DNA of 64,000 bases from JAYPHU01 sp038127535 (GTDB lineage: Bacteria; Pseudomonadota; Alphaproteobacteria; Rhodospirillales; UBA2165), in NCBI GenBank assembly GCA_038127535.1, contig JAYPHU010000015.1:1-64000 (forward strand), given 5' to 3'. The notes under the pieces are model-generated. The model saw only the letters and a list, made by a program, of their open reading frames with translations, ran no database searches and was not told the origin of the DNA. This document shows, piece by piece, positions 34,526 through 43,474 of this stretch. The stretch's first letter is position 1, and every line of letters starts with the position of its first letter. A program made the position numbers and the translations under genes.

Positions 34526-35830
34526 ATGCAGCCGGCCTATAACCAGTTCATAGAGAATTGCCTTGCCGAGACGATCGGCGAGACAGGATTGGACTCGGCG
34601 GTCTTTGAAACTCTGTTGGCCCAGACACAGGCAGCGCTGATGGAGATCAGCGGCGGCGGAAATCCGGAGATCGACGCACTCACCGGTCTCGTGGCTACGG
34701 ATCATGATGTGTCAACCGCCGAAGAGATCGCCGCGCGCTACACTGACTCCTTCGATGATGTGGTCGTGCTCGGCACCGGCGGGTCCAGTCTGGGCGGCGC
34801 TACCCTCGCCACCATCGTGCCGCCGCCGGCCGGCAATCCGCCAGACCGGCCCCGACTGCATTTCATGGACAATATCGATCCGGTCTCGTTTGACCATTTG
34901 TTCAGCGCTCTTACGCCGGAGCGAACGGGGTTCCTGGTGATCTCCAAATCCGGCGGCACGGCCGAGACCATGGCGCAATTTCTCTACAGCCTGGATGTGT
35001 TCCGCCAAACGCTGAAAGACAAGGCGCCAGAGCATTTCACCCTGATTACCGAACCGGGGAACCGCCCCTTGCGCGCCATCGGTGAGGCGCAGGGCATGCG
35101 CATCCTGGATCACGACCCAAATGTGGGGGGACGGTTCTCGGCCTTGTCACTGGTCGGACTTTTACCGGCGATGATCGCCGGCGTGGATATCGATGCCGTC
35201 CGGGAAGGCGCCACCGAGGTTCTCGCGACCTGCACCGGCGCTCCCAAAGACTGCCCACCTGCTATAGGCGCGGCCCTTAATATCGGCCTGCAGCAACACA
35301 AGGACTGCCGGGCGGCCGTTCTCATGCCCTACAGCGACCGGCTGGCCTCGTTCGGCAAATGGTTCCGCCAGCTTTGGGCGGAAAGTCTGGGCAAAGGTGG
35401 TCAGGGGACGCTGCCCGTGGATGCGCTGGGCGCGGTTGATCAACACAGCCAATTACAGCTCTACCTGGACGGGCCCAGGGACAAACTGTTCACTCTGATC
35501 CTGCCTAATGTTGCCGGGCAAGGGGGACTGGTGCCGGCGGACCTTGCCGATGATCCCGCTCTCGATTATCTGGCCGGGCGGCGGATGGGTGATCTGATGG
35601 CGGCGGAACAGTCGGCGACCCGCTCCACGCTCGCGGCGCACGGCTGTCCGGTGCGGACGTTTGAGATCGCCGGGGCCGATGAGCGGGCGACAGGCGCACT
35701 TATGATGCATTGCATTCTGGAAACTATTATCGCCGCGCGTCTGATGGGGGTGAACCCGTTCGGCCAGCCTGCCGTCGAGGAAGGCAAAGAGCTGGCAAGA
35801 AAGCTGATGCGGGAGTTACCCCGGCCATGA
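34526..35830 (+). CDS. pgi: Glucose-6-phosphate isomerase
   Basis: A 434-residue cytoplasmic enzyme interconverting glucose 6-phosphate and fructose 6-phosphate. SIS-type sugar-phosphate sites appear as VVVLGTGGSSLGG near residue 85 and VISKSGGTAETMAQF near 140. GGRFSALSLVGLLPA near 205 and the C-terminal NPFGQPAVEEGKELARKL match the second half. The chain is shorter than E. coli Pgi (about 549), as in many alphaproteobacterial forms. It is preceded by a 108-base gap and overlaps mutL by 4 bases, so mutL is probably translated from the same message. Confidence 0.93.
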   Translation: MQPAYNQFIENCLAETIGETGLDSAVFETLLAQTQAALMEISGGGNPEIDALTGLVATDHDVSTAEEIAARYTDSFDDVVVLGTGGSSLGGATLATIVPPPAGNPPDRPRLHFMDNIDPVSFDHLFSALTPERTGFLVISKSGGTAETMAQFLYSLDVFRQTLKDKAPEHFTLITEPGNRPLRAIGEAQGMRILDHDPNVGGRFSALSLVGLLPAMIAGVDIDAVREGATEVLATCTGAPKDCPPAIGAALNIGLQQHKDCRAAVLMPYSDRLASFGKWFRQLWAESLGKGGQGTLPVDALGAVDQHSQLQLYLDGPRDKLFTLILPNVAGQGGLVPADLADDPALDYLAGRRMGDLMAAEQSATRSTLAAHGCPVRTFEIAGADERATGALMMHCILETIIAARLMGVNPFGQPAVEEGKELARKLMRELPRP

Positions 35831-37647
35831 CCATTCGGCTGCTTCCCTCCACCACAGTTAACCGCATCGCCGCCGGCGAGGTGGTCGAACGTCCGGCCTC
35901 CGCCATCAAGGAGTTGGTGGAGAACAGCATTGACGCCGGTGCACGCCGGATCGAGGTCGAACTTCGGGACGGCGGCCGGACCTATTTGTCGGTGTCCGAT
36001 GACGGGCATGGGATGACGCCGGAAGAGTTGGATCTGGCGGTGGAGCGCCACGCAACGTCCAAACTGCCGGAAGATGATCTGGAAAACATTGTGACCCTTG
36101 GTTTCCGGGGGGAGGCCCTGCCCTCAATTGCCTCGGTCAGCCGCTTTACCATGACCAGCCGGACACCGGACGCCGACAACGCCTGGCAGATTGACATCAA
36201 TGGCGGGGCGAAGAGCCCGCCGGCACCCGCCTCGCACCCGCCGGGCACCGCCGTCGAAGTTCGGGATATTTTCTTTGCCACACCGGCCCGGTTGAAGTTT
36301 CTGAAAACCCCCCGGACCGAATCCGGACATGTCCAGGACACGATCAAGCGCCTCGCCATGGCCCATCCGGAAATCGCCTTCCGGCTAACAGATGACGGCC
36401 GCCAGGTGATCAACCTACCCGCCTGCCCGCCCCTGGTGGACGATGAAAGCGCGGCGCGGCTGGAACGGCTGGGCGGCATCATGAACAATGACTTCGCCGC
36501 CAACGCGCTGGAAATTGATGCGGAACGGAAAGGGATACGCCTCACCGGACATGCCGGCCTTCCGACCCTCAACCGGGGTAACGCGGCGCTGCAGTTTCTG
36601 TTCGTCAATGGCCGGCCGGTCCGCGACAAGCTTTTGTTCGGTGCTGTGCGGGGCGCTTATCGGGACTTCCTGGCCCATGACCGCCATCCGCTGCTGGCGT
36701 TGTTTTTGGAACTACCGCCAGAAACGGTCGATGTGAACGTGCACCCGGCCAAAACCGAAGTACGATTCCGCGACCCGGATCTGGTGCGGGGATTGATCGT
36801 CGGCGCGCTCAAACATGCGCTGGCCGACGCCGGCCACCGGGCGTCGACCACCGTGGCCACTGCTGCCTTGGGCGCTCTCCGCCACCATCAAGGGGGACCG
36901 GCCTATGCCCCGCCAAGCTCAAGACCGGCCTACGGGCTGGTGGAATCGGGCCGGAATTTCCAGGCGCCGCTCACGCATTTTGATGCCCAGCCGTCCGCTG
37001 CACCAGGCGCGGAAACCGCCGTGCTGGAACGGGACGGCGTCACCGAAACGTCATCGCCGGCCGACGACTATCCATTGGGCGTGGCTCGGGCGCAGGTGCA
37101 TGAAACCTATGTGGTGGCGCAAACCGGCGACGGGATTGTCATCGTCGATCAACACGCCGCCCACGAGCGGCTGGTCTATGAGAGCATGAAGACGGCGATG
37201 GCCGCCGGCGGGGTTAAACGCCAGGGCCTGCTGATCCCCGAAGTGGTGGAGCTGGACGAACCGGCTGCCGATCGCATCGCGGCGCATCTGGACGAGCTGG
37301 CGGAACTGGGATTGATTGTCGAACCATTTGGTCAAGGCGCTGTGGTGGTGCGCGAAACCCCGGCGCTTCTGGGCGAAATTGACGTGCCGGGGCTGATCCG
37401 GGACTTGGCCGATGATCTGGCCGAGTTTGATGCGGCGCTGGGCCTCAAAGGCCGGCTGGAGGACGTCTGTTCAACCATGGCCTGTCACGGCAGCGTGCGG
37501 GCGGGGCGCAGGCTCAACGGCGAGGAAATGAACAGCCTGTTGCGCCAGATGGAGGCCACGCCGCACTCAGGACAGTGCAACCATGGCCGGCCCACCTATG
37601 TGGAGCTTAAACTCGCCGATATCGAAAAACTGTTCGGTCGCCGCTAA
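35827..37647 (+). CDS. mutL: DNA mismatch repair protein MutL
   Basis: A 606-residue GHKL ATPase that links MutS recognition to strand processing. The N-terminal ATPase motifs are IKELVENSIDAGA, DDGHGM and GFRGEALPSIASV. The C-terminal domain contains DQHAAHERLVYE, matching the DQHA(X)2E(X)4E metal-binding motif of MutL proteins that nick DNA themselves; this fits an alphaproteobacterium lacking MutH. CSTMACHGSVRAG and GQCNHGRPT near the end complete the endonuclease site. The start is the ATG in the ATGA overlap with pgi. Confidence 0.97.
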   Translation: MTIRLLPSTTVNRIAAGEVVERPASAIKELVENSIDAGARRIEVELRDGGRTYLSVSDDGHGMTPEELDLAVERHATSKLPEDDLENIVTLGFRGEALPSIASVSRFTMTSRTPDADNAWQIDINGGAKSPPAPASHPPGTAVEVRDIFFATPARLKFLKTPRTESGHVQDTIKRLAMAHPEIAFRLTDDGRQVINLPACPPLVDDESAARLERLGGIMNNDFAANALEIDAERKGIRLTGHAGLPTLNRGNAALQFLFVNGRPVRDKLLFGAVRGAYRDFLAHDRHPLLALFLELPPETVDVNVHPAKTEVRFRDPDLVRGLIVGALKHALADAGHRASTTVATAALGALRHHQGGPAYAPPSSRPAYGLVESGRNFQAPLTHFDAQPSAAPGAETAVLERDGVTETSSPADDYPLGVARAQVHETYVVAQTGDGIVIVDQHAAHERLVYESMKTAMAAGGVKRQGLLIPEVVELDEPAADRIAAHLDELAELGLIVEPFGQGAVVVRETPALLGEIDVPGLIRDLADDLAEFDAALGLKGRLEDVCSTMACHGSVRAGRRLNGEEMNSLLRQMEATPHSGQCNHGRPTYVELKLADIEKLFGRR

Positions 37648-37664
37648 GCGACTATTAAATTTAG

Positions 37665-37793
37665 CTATTTAATCTCCGGGGCGCCGAATTCGTAATCGTC
37701 CGCGCAACCGCCCTTCTCACCGATCCAGGCACCCCAGGCCTTGCCGTCGCCTAACATGTGGCGGCGAAGCCGCTGCTGATAGTCGGTTTCCAT
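37665..37793 (-). CDS. 42-residue hypothetical small protein
   Basis: A short ORF starting ATG at 37793 and ending TAG at 37665. The sequence is charged and aromatic (METDYQQRLRRHML, then GKAWGAWIGEKGGCADDYEF), with one cysteine and no signal or membrane segment. It begins 16 bases after the stop of the PepSY-like gene on the same strand, with GGGAG touching the start codon, and ends 18 bases from the convergent mutL stop. In-frame sequence upstream of the ATG is open for only four more codons. It could be a real small gene co-transcribed with the exported protein or the tail of a decayed one. No function is proposed. Confidence 0.4.
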   Translation of the reverse strand: METDYQQRLRRHMLGDGKAWGAWIGEKGGCADDYEFGAPEIK

Positions 37794-37808
37794 CTCCCGC
37801 TGATTGGA

Positions 37809-38180
37809 TTAACCGGCCGCCGCTGTCAGAACGGATCGGCGGAACGCCTGATTGCTGACAACTTCGGCGTTAGCCCGGTCAATTTCCAACCGGCGCATCA
37901 AGTTCCCTTTGGGCGAGAGAAGATCGACAACCACAATTCCATCCTCGTGCCCCGTCTTGAAAGCGGGACGAATCTGCGCCAAGCCGATCCTTTGCAGATG
38001 AACAGTTACAGCATGGCGCACGTCCTGAATGGAAAGCTCTTCCTTGCCGTCGGGAGATTCGATTGGGGCGGTACAGGTTGAATCAACACTCGCCGTGCGG
38101 GGTGACGCCTGCGCCTCCGCGGCTGGCGTCACCGCCGTGGTCACCAAGAATGCCGTCAAAACGGTCATCAATAGTTTCAT
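37809..38180 (-). CDS. Small exported PepSY-like protein
   Basis: A 123-residue secreted protein with a clear Sec signal peptide (MKLLMTVLTAFLVTTAVTPAAEAQA). The mature part has one PepSY-like pattern: a helix (SIQDVRHAVTVHLQRIGLAQI) followed by strands GIVVVDLLSPKGNLMRRLEIDR and ANAEVV, the usual helix-strand-strand layout in which a charged residue precedes a terminal hydrophobic turn. PepSY-like domains often inhibit or bind proteases or sense envelope conditions. One cysteine lies near residue 36. It is single-copy here with its own upstream gap of about 140 bases that contains a GATTC (GANTC) site. Function unknown. Confidence 0.65.
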   Translation of the reverse strand: MKLLMTVLTAFLVTTAVTPAAEAQASPRTASVDSTCTAPIESPDGKEELSIQDVRHAVTVHLQRIGLAQIRPAFKTGHEDGIVVVDLLSPKGNLMRRLEIDRANAEVVSNQAFRRSVLTAAAG

Positions 38181-38324
38181 TTCTTAGGTCCTCTTAATTC
38201 CGAGACGGCAGACATGATCGATTCGATCCCGTCTGTATGTGAACGTCTTCACTTAAAAGATAAAGGACCCTTCGCAAGGTTCCGTCTCCTCCATTCGTGA
38301 ATATCTGGTATGCGCGGGAAGGGG

Positions 38325-38882
38325 TTAAGCAAGGGTCAAGAAGCGGAAAAACGCATCGCCATAAGCCCGCTCGCTCATCTGGCTGAACGCGGGTGGAAAC
38401 GCGAGGTCCTCTTCGCTCCCGGTCTCCGCCACAATCGTGGCTGTTTCGGCCAGCCAGGCCCCGGAAATCAGGGCATTTAAGGCGGGCGGGACCAACCCTT
38501 TACCATAGGGCGGGTCAAGAAAGACCAGTCCGGCCGGCGGATAGCGATCACGACGGACCGGCAGCCGCGTCGCATCCCAGGCTTCGACCGCCGTCTGGTC
38601 TCTGAGTCCGAGGGTGTTCACATTTTCGTCAATGACCGCCCGCGCGGCCCGGCTGTTCTCCACAAACAGGGCCTCAGCCGCGCCCCGCGACAAGGCCTCA
38701 ATCCCCATCGCGCCGGAACCGGCGAACAGATCAATCACGAAAAGGTCCTCGAAATCCGCGTCTTGGCTGTGAGCCAGAATATTGAACACCCCTTCCCGCG
38801 CCCGATCGGAAGTCGGTCTTGTTTCCCGGCCCTTGGGCGCGGCCAGCCGCCGGCCCCTATGACTTCCGCCGACGATGCGCAT
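38325..38882 (-). CDS. rsmD: 16S rRNA (guanine966-N2)-methyltransferase RsmD
   Basis: A 185-residue SAM-dependent methyltransferase acting on small-subunit rRNA. It begins MRIVGGSHRGRRL, with the RPTSDRAREGVFNIL block, the SAM motif VIDLFAGSGAMGIEALSRG and the catalytic DPPY in LVFLDPPYGKG. Length is normal. The start at 38882 lies inside the 3' end of the pseudouridine synthase gene (26-base overlap), so the two ribosome-maturation enzymes are co-transcribed. An upstream ATG at 38981 would run further into that gene and was rejected. Confidence 0.96.
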   Translation of the reverse strand: MRIVGGSHRGRRLAAPKGRETRPTSDRAREGVFNILAHSQDADFEDLFVIDLFAGSGAMGIEALSRGAAEALFVENSRAARAVIDENVNTLGLRDQTAVEAWDATRLPVRRDRYPPAGLVFLDPPYGKGLVPPALNALISGAWLAETATIVAETGSEEDLAFPPAFSQMSERAYGDAFFRFLTLA

Positions 38883-39630
38883 GCTTGCGCTCCAGCCCCA
38901 ACTGTTCACGCAGCGTCTTTTGCCGGACCTCCTCCACCTCACCCCGGCTGAGATTGCCAAGCTGGAACGGTCCATAGGCAATGCGGATCAACCGGCTGAC
39001 CGGTAGGCCCAGATGCTCCATCACCTTGCGGACTTCGCGGTTCTTGCCTTCCGCCAGGCCCACCGTCAGCCAGGCATTGGCGCCTTGCTGGCGATCCAGA
39101 GTCGCCTTGATGGAGCCATACTTCACGCCCTCGACCTCGACCCCTTTCTCCAGCTTGGCCAGCGCTTCCTGATCCACCCGGCCGTGCACCCGCACCCGGT
39201 AGCGCCGCACCCAGCCCGTGGACGGCAGTTCCAATCGCCGCGCCAGTTCCCCGTCGTTGCTGAGCAACAACAGCCCTTCAGAATTCAAATCTAGCCGGCC
39301 GATACTGATTAATCGTGGCAGAGTCTCCGGTAATTTCTCGAAGATCGTTGCCCGGCCTTTCGGATCGCTGTTGGTGGTCAGCAGCCCGGACGGCTTGTGA
39401 TACCGCCAAAGCCGGGTGTCTTCTTTCTCCGGCAACGGCTTGCCGTCGACCAGCACCATGTTTTTAGCAGTCACGGTCGTCGCCGGGCTGTCCAGCACCT
39501 TGCCGTCCACTTTGACCCGGCCATCGGTTATCCAGCGCTCCGCCTCCCGGCGGGAACACAGACCCGCGCGGGCGATCACCTTGGCGATCCGCTCACCCTT
39601 GTTCCGGTCTGCAGTGCTATCCGGCGGCAT
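38857..39630 (-). CDS. rluB: rRNA large-subunit pseudouridine synthase, RluB/RsuA family
   Basis: A 257-residue enzyme. The N-terminal S4 RNA-binding domain (about 12-60) has RIAKVIARAGLCSRREAERWI. The catalytic domain contains RLISIGRLDLNSEGLLLLSNDG with the nucleophilic aspartate in GRLD, and the EGKNREVRKVMEHLGLPVSRLIRI block. This best fits RluB (23S position 2605). The C-terminal tail is highly basic (RKHAHRRRKS). It overlaps rsmD downstream and the PuuD-like gene upstream by 14 bases, giving a tight three-gene minus-strand operon. Confidence 0.92.
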   Translation of the reverse strand: MPPDSTADRNKGERIAKVIARAGLCSRREAERWITDGRVKVDGKVLDSPATTVTAKNMVLVDGKPLPEKEDTRLWRYHKPSGLLTTNSDPKGRATIFEKLPETLPRLISIGRLDLNSEGLLLLSNDGELARRLELPSTGWVRRYRVRVHGRVDQEALAKLEKGVEVEGVKYGSIKATLDRQQGANAWLTVGLAEGKNREVRKVMEHLGLPVSRLIRIAYGPFQLGNLSRGEVEEVRQKTLREQLGLERKHAHRRRKS

Positions 39631-40339
39631 GAACGAATGCCTTCACGATTGTGAGGTCGCCGGGATCGATCTCGAACTCCGGGTGCCATTGCACGCCGAT
39701 GCAGAACCTGTAGGCCGGCGCCTCGATGCCTTCGATCACCCCGTCCGGCGCCACGGCGTTAATCACCGTGCCGTCCGCCACGGCCTCCACCGCCTGGTGG
39801 TGGGCGGAGTTCACGTTCATCTCGTTTGTGCCGACAATTGCATGGAGCTGCGTGCCTTCGGTGATCGCCACCAGATGGCCCGGCTCGTCCCTCGGGTTGG
39901 GCTGCTCATGGGCCAGAGCGTTTTCCACCGTATCCGGGATATGCTGAATGAGTGTGCCGCCCAGCACCACGTTCAACAACTGCTGCCCGCCGCAGATGCC
40001 CAGGACGGGCATGTCCCGGCCGAGCGCGCCACGGGTGATGCCGAACTCGAAGTCCGTGCGCCGGGACTTGAGGGTTACCGTCTCGTGGACCGCACCACCG
40101 CCGTAGAGCGCCGGGTCCACGTCGAATGCGCCGCCGGTGACAATCAGCCCGTCGATCCTGTCCAGATAGTCGTCCACCAGCTCGGGTTCGTGGGGCAGGA
40201 TCATCGGCAATCCGCCGGCTTTGATGACAACAGCTGCGTAATTCTCCCGGAGCGCGTACCAGGGAAACTTGGAATAGCCCCCCGGCTCTTCATGATCGAG
40301 GGTGATGCCGATGACGGGGCGGGAAGACGGGTTGGACAT
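39617..40339 (-). CDS. Gamma-glutamyl-GABA hydrolase-like (peptidase C26)
   Basis: A 240-residue class I glutamine-amidotransferase-like hydrolase. The nucleophile cysteine lies in VLGICGGQQLLNVVLGG and the catalytic His-Glu pair in IGVQWHPEFEIDPGD. DGLIVTGGAFDVDPALYGG is the family block seen in PuuD, which hydrolyses gamma-glutamyl-GABA in putrescine breakdown. No other putrescine genes are close, so the exact substrate is uncertain. The gene opens the operon that continues into rluB and rsmD. Confidence 0.88.
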   Translation of the reverse strand: MSNPSSRPVIGITLDHEEPGGYSKFPWYALRENYAAVVIKAGGLPMILPHEPELVDDYLDRIDGLIVTGGAFDVDPALYGGGAVHETVTLKSRRTDFEFGITRGALGRDMPVLGICGGQQLLNVVLGGTLIQHIPDTVENALAHEQPNPRDEPGHLVAITEGTQLHAIVGTNEMNVNSAHHQAVEAVADGTVINAVAPDGVIEGIEAPAYRFCIGVQWHPEFEIDPGDLTIVKAFVHAAG

Positions 40340-40422
40340 AATCGCCCTTATAGGAGTCCCCGCTCACCGGCGCAACTGCGCACATAGTTGCCAAAGACGA
40401 GCCCGCCTGCCACCTTGCCGCC

Positions 40423-40878
40423 ATGAACGATGACGCGCTTTCTTTTATGGATCAGGCCCTGGCCCAGGCGGAGGCCGCCGCCGCGCGGGGCGAGGTCCCC
40501 GTGGGCGCGGTGATTGTCGACGATCAGGGCCGGGTGCTCGCCGCCGCCGGCAACCGTACGGAAGAGCTGAACGATCCCACGGCGCATGCGGAGATGCTGG
40601 CCATCCGCGAGGCCGCCGCCGCGCGGGGTGAGCCGCGGCTACCCGATTGCGATCTCTATGTGACCCTGGAACCCTGCCCCATGTGCGCTCAGGCGATATC
40701 GTTTGCCCGGCTGCGGCGGGTCTATTTCGGGGCCTATGATCCGAAGGGCGGCGGGGTGGATCACGGGCCGCGCGTCTTTCAGTCGTCGAGCTGTCATCAT
40801 ACGCCGGAAGTGGTCGGCGGGCTGGAAGAGGAAAAAGCCGCGAAGCTGCTGAAATCGTTTTTTGAAGCGCAGCGCTAA
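40423..40878 (+). CDS. tadA: tRNA-specific adenosine deaminase
   Basis: A 151-residue zinc deaminase that converts adenosine 34 to inosine in tRNA-Arg(ACG). The zinc and catalytic motif HAEMLAIREA near residue 54 and the PCPMCAQAI pair of cysteines near 84 are intact, and VPVGAVIVDD near the start is the conserved substrate-side strand. Length is normal. It is divergent from the PuuD-like gene and ends 41 bases before the aminotransferase gene. Confidence 0.97.
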   Translation: MNDDALSFMDQALAQAEAAAARGEVPVGAVIVDDQGRVLAAAGNRTEELNDPTAHAEMLAIREAAAARGEPRLPDCDLYVTLEPCPMCAQAISFARLRRVYFGAYDPKGGGVDHGPRVFQSSSCHHTPEVVGGLEEEKAAKLLKSFFEAQR

Positions 40879-40919
40879 AACCTGCTATCACTGCCGGGTA
40901 GACCAATCGGGAGAGAACA

Positions 40920-41783
40920 ATGGCCAAGGCAGTGCCGAAACGGGAACGTCCGGCCCGCACCTATTTCAACGGTGACTGGATCGAGGGCAGCCCGCCGATC
41001 TTGGCCCCCAACACCCAGGCTATGTGGCTGGGCACCGTGGTGTTCGACGGGGCCCGCGCCATCGCCGGTCAGATGCCGGACCTGGACCGGCACTGCCACC
41101 GGGTGAACCACTCAGCCGAAGTACTGGGCATGATCCCGACCCTTCCGGGCGAGGAGATCGAACGCCTGTCCCGTGAAGGCGTTGCCCAGTTCGACGAAGA
41201 TGCGGAGCTCTATATCTGTCCCATGTATTATGCCGAGGACGGGTTCATCACGCCGGAGCCGGACAGCACCAGGTTCGTGCTCTCCATCTATGAAGCGCCC
41301 TTGCCCGAGCCAAAGGGCTTTGCTGCATGCAAGTCGTCCTTCCGCCGGCCGGCAGCGGATCAGGCGCCGACCAACGCCAAGGCCTCGTGTCTTTATCCCA
41401 ATGTGGCCCGCTCGGTCAGCGAGGCCCGGCAGAAAGGCTTTGATACCGGCATCACCTTGGACCCGGACGAGCATGTGGCTGAGTTCTCCTACACCAATCT
41501 GTTTTTCGCCAAGAACGGCGTGGTGCATACGCCCGCGCCCAACGGCACCTTCCTGAACGGGATTACCCGCCAGCGGGTGATCCAGCTTCTCCGGGACGAC
41601 GGGATCGAGGTGCAGGAGCGGGTGGTCGATTACGAAGAACTGGCCGAGGCGGATGAGCTGTTCAGCAGCGCCAACTATTCCAAAGTCATGCCCTGCGTGC
41701 GGCTGGACGGCCGCGACCTGCAGCCTGGCCCCCTCTACCAGCACGCCCGGTCACTCTATTTCGGATTTAGTGAGAAGAGCTGA
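40920..41783 (+). CDS. Class IV aminotransferase (branched-chain type)
   Basis: A 287-residue fold-type IV PLP enzyme similar to IlvE. The N-terminal block RTYFNGDWIEGS and VVFDGARAI are typical. The PLP-binding lysine is in PTNAKASCLYPNVARS, the phosphate-binding region in VAEFSYTNLFF, and FLNGITRQRVIQLL follows. AATCGGGAGAGAACA precedes the ATG. Related D-amino-acid or 4-amino-4-deoxychorismate enzymes share the fold, but the length and blocks favour a branched-chain aminotransferase. No other branched-chain genes are nearby. Confidence 0.88.
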   Translation: MAKAVPKRERPARTYFNGDWIEGSPPILAPNTQAMWLGTVVFDGARAIAGQMPDLDRHCHRVNHSAEVLGMIPTLPGEEIERLSREGVAQFDEDAELYICPMYYAEDGFITPEPDSTRFVLSIYEAPLPEPKGFAACKSSFRRPAADQAPTNAKASCLYPNVARSVSEARQKGFDTGITLDPDEHVAEFSYTNLFFAKNGVVHTPAPNGTFLNGITRQRVIQLLRDDGIEVQERVVDYEELAEADELFSSANYSKVMPCVRLDGRDLQPGPLYQHARSLYFGFSEKS

Positions 41784-41844
41784 AGGATTTGCATTTGTCG
41801 CATCTCCCCAAAGTCTTCAGGTTATCTTCTCCTACCCTATTCTG

Positions 41845-41947
41845 CGTCGTGTCCGACCCGCCCGAAGCCATTCGGGCGGTTGTCGGGTATCCATGAATAA
41901 TGGCCATATGGTCCCCCGAGAATTGCTTCGCAACTCGGGGGTGACGC
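41845..41947. repeat. Two-hairpin intergenic palindromic element
   Basis: This intergenic stretch folds as two hairpins joined by a spacer containing ATCCATG. Hairpin 1 is a perfect 9-bp stem at 41858-41866/41871-41879 (CCGCCCGAA with TTCGGGCGG), extended by CCGAC/GTCGG at 41853-41857/41882-41886. Hairpin 2 is an 8-bp stem at 41913-41920/41934-41941 (CCCCCGAG with CTCGGGGG) followed by TGACG. The same plan recurs at 44208-44296, so the two probably belong to one dispersed repeat family. The rest of the 266-base gap before the GNAT gene shows nothing else. Confidence 0.6.
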
Positions 41948-42049
41948 AAAAAAGGGAGAGGAAGGGAGGAGACTAGGCCTCTCTGTCTACTCTGTGGTTT
42001 AATTTAGGCCTTAGGTAGAAAAACTGTTGGTCAAAACCTCCCCAAACGC

Positions 42050-42544
42050 ATGATTCAACCACTCGACCATACCCACGTCTCCGCCATTCTCGCCGTCGTC
42101 AATGACGGGGCCGAGGCCTATCGCGGTGTCATCCCGCCGGACCGCTGGCACGAACCCTATATGCCGAAGGACGAGTTACGCGCCGAGATGGCGGCAGGTG
42201 TTGCATTCCTGGGGGAGTTTGAGGATGAGGCACTTCTCGGCGTCATCGGCCTGCAGCGGCTCCAAGACGTCTGCCTGATCCGCCATGCCTATGTGCGCAC
42301 CAGCCACCAGGGACGAGGCGTCGGCTCCCGGTTGATGGCGGCGCTCACGGAAAAGGCGGATGCGCCGCTATTGGTCGGCACCTGGGCGGCGGCGACATGG
42401 GCGATCGGGTTCTATGAAAAACGCGGTTTCCGGCTGACGGAACCGGACGAAAAAACCCGATTGCTAAAAACCTATTGGACCATCCCCGACCGGCAGATCG
42501 AGACCTCGGTCGTGCTCGCCGAAGCGGGGTTTAAACCAGACTAG
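42050..42544 (+). CDS. GNAT family N-acetyltransferase
   Basis: A 164-residue acetyltransferase. The acetyl-CoA pyrophosphate loop is RTSHQGRGVGSRLM near residue 84, preceded by the strand CLIRHAYV and followed by WAIGFYEKRGFRLTE, the C-terminal GNAT strand-helix. The substrate cannot be predicted. It stands alone, convergent with the broken SMP-30 gene by a 4-base overlap. No strong ribosome-binding site was seen before the ATG at 42050. Confidence 0.88.
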   Translation: MIQPLDHTHVSAILAVVNDGAEAYRGVIPPDRWHEPYMPKDELRAEMAAGVAFLGEFEDEALLGVIGLQRLQDVCLIRHAYVRTSHQGRGVGSRLMAALTEKADAPLLVGTWAAATWAIGFYEKRGFRLTEPDEKTRLLKTYWTIPDRQIETSVVLAEAGFKPD

Positions 42545-43464
42545 CCGGCGAACCGGGGTTCGGGCACGCCGCGAATGCCCAGGCCGGTGACCTTGAACAA
42601 CGAGCCCGCCCCGAACTGAGGCTTGGTTTCCACCACGAAGTGATCATGGGCCTCCGCGCCGGGGTGATCCACCCGCTCCATGGAGGTCACGTAGATTTCA
42701 TCCAGGTTCTCGCCGCCGAACATCACGCTGGTGATATTTTTCACCGGCATGCCGATGCGGCATTCGATCTCACCGTCCGGGGTGCGGCGCACCAGCTCGC
42801 CGGTGACCAGTTCCGCCGTCCACATGCAGCCTTCCGCGTCCACGGTGGAGCCGTCATTGATCCCCTGTTCTCCCTCTGTGGAGGCAAAGACCCGTTGATT
42901 GGCGAGCGAGCCGGTCTTGATGTCATAGTCATAGGCCTAGATCTGATGCTGGAACGTGTCGGTGACATAAAAGGTCTTGTCGTCCGGGGACCAGCAAGGC
43001 CCGTTGGTGCAGATGATGCCGCCGCCGATCCGAGTGACGCTCAGGTCCGGATCAAGCCGCCAGAGCCCGCAAATGCCCAACTCTTCCTTGTCGTCCATAC
43101 CGCTGGCGATAAACCGGCCGCGCCGGTCGACCTTGCCGTCGTTCAGCCGGGTGCGAGGTTCGTCCGCTTCGATCGCGACGATCTGGTCCAGGTCTTCCGT
43201 ATCAAAATCATAGAAATAAAACCCGTCGTCATTGGCCAGCACCAGCCCGCCGTCTTTCCGCACCGCCAAGGCGCCGATATCGTGATCGGGGATGGACCGG
43301 GTTTCCACCTTGCCGGAGCTGGGGTCGAGCCGGAATACATTGTCCCTGCCGGACCGCCGGCCGGTGCTGTCGACCCAATAGAATAGCCCTGACTCCACAT
43401 CCCAAACCGGGCCTTCTCCCAGATAGGTCTCGCAGTCGACGATTCGTTCGATTTGATAGGACAC
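42541..43464 (-). pseudogene. SMP-30/gluconolactonase family gene with one internal TAG
   Basis: The minus strand encodes a complete SMP-30-like beta-propeller lactonase of about 307 codons, interrupted by a single in-frame TAG at 42937-42939 (FQHQI stop AYDYDIKTG). The metal-site regions are intact: Glu in LGEGPVWD, Asn in RLNDGKVDRRGRF, Asn in CTNGPCWSPDD and Asp in GINDGSTVDAEG. The GTG start at 43464 lies 11 bases after the nitroreductase stop. Since everything else is conserved, this is either a very recent nonsense mutation, perhaps TAC or TAT to TAG, or a sequencing error. If intact it would hydrolyse a sugar lactone or related ester. Confidence 0.85.
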
Positions 43465-43474
43465 GGGGCGCCGA

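Noticed and set aside
39416..40387. 323-codon plus-strand frame over rluB and the PuuD-like gene
   Set aside because: It spans two real minus-strand genes with intact active sites, so it cannot be a gene of its own.
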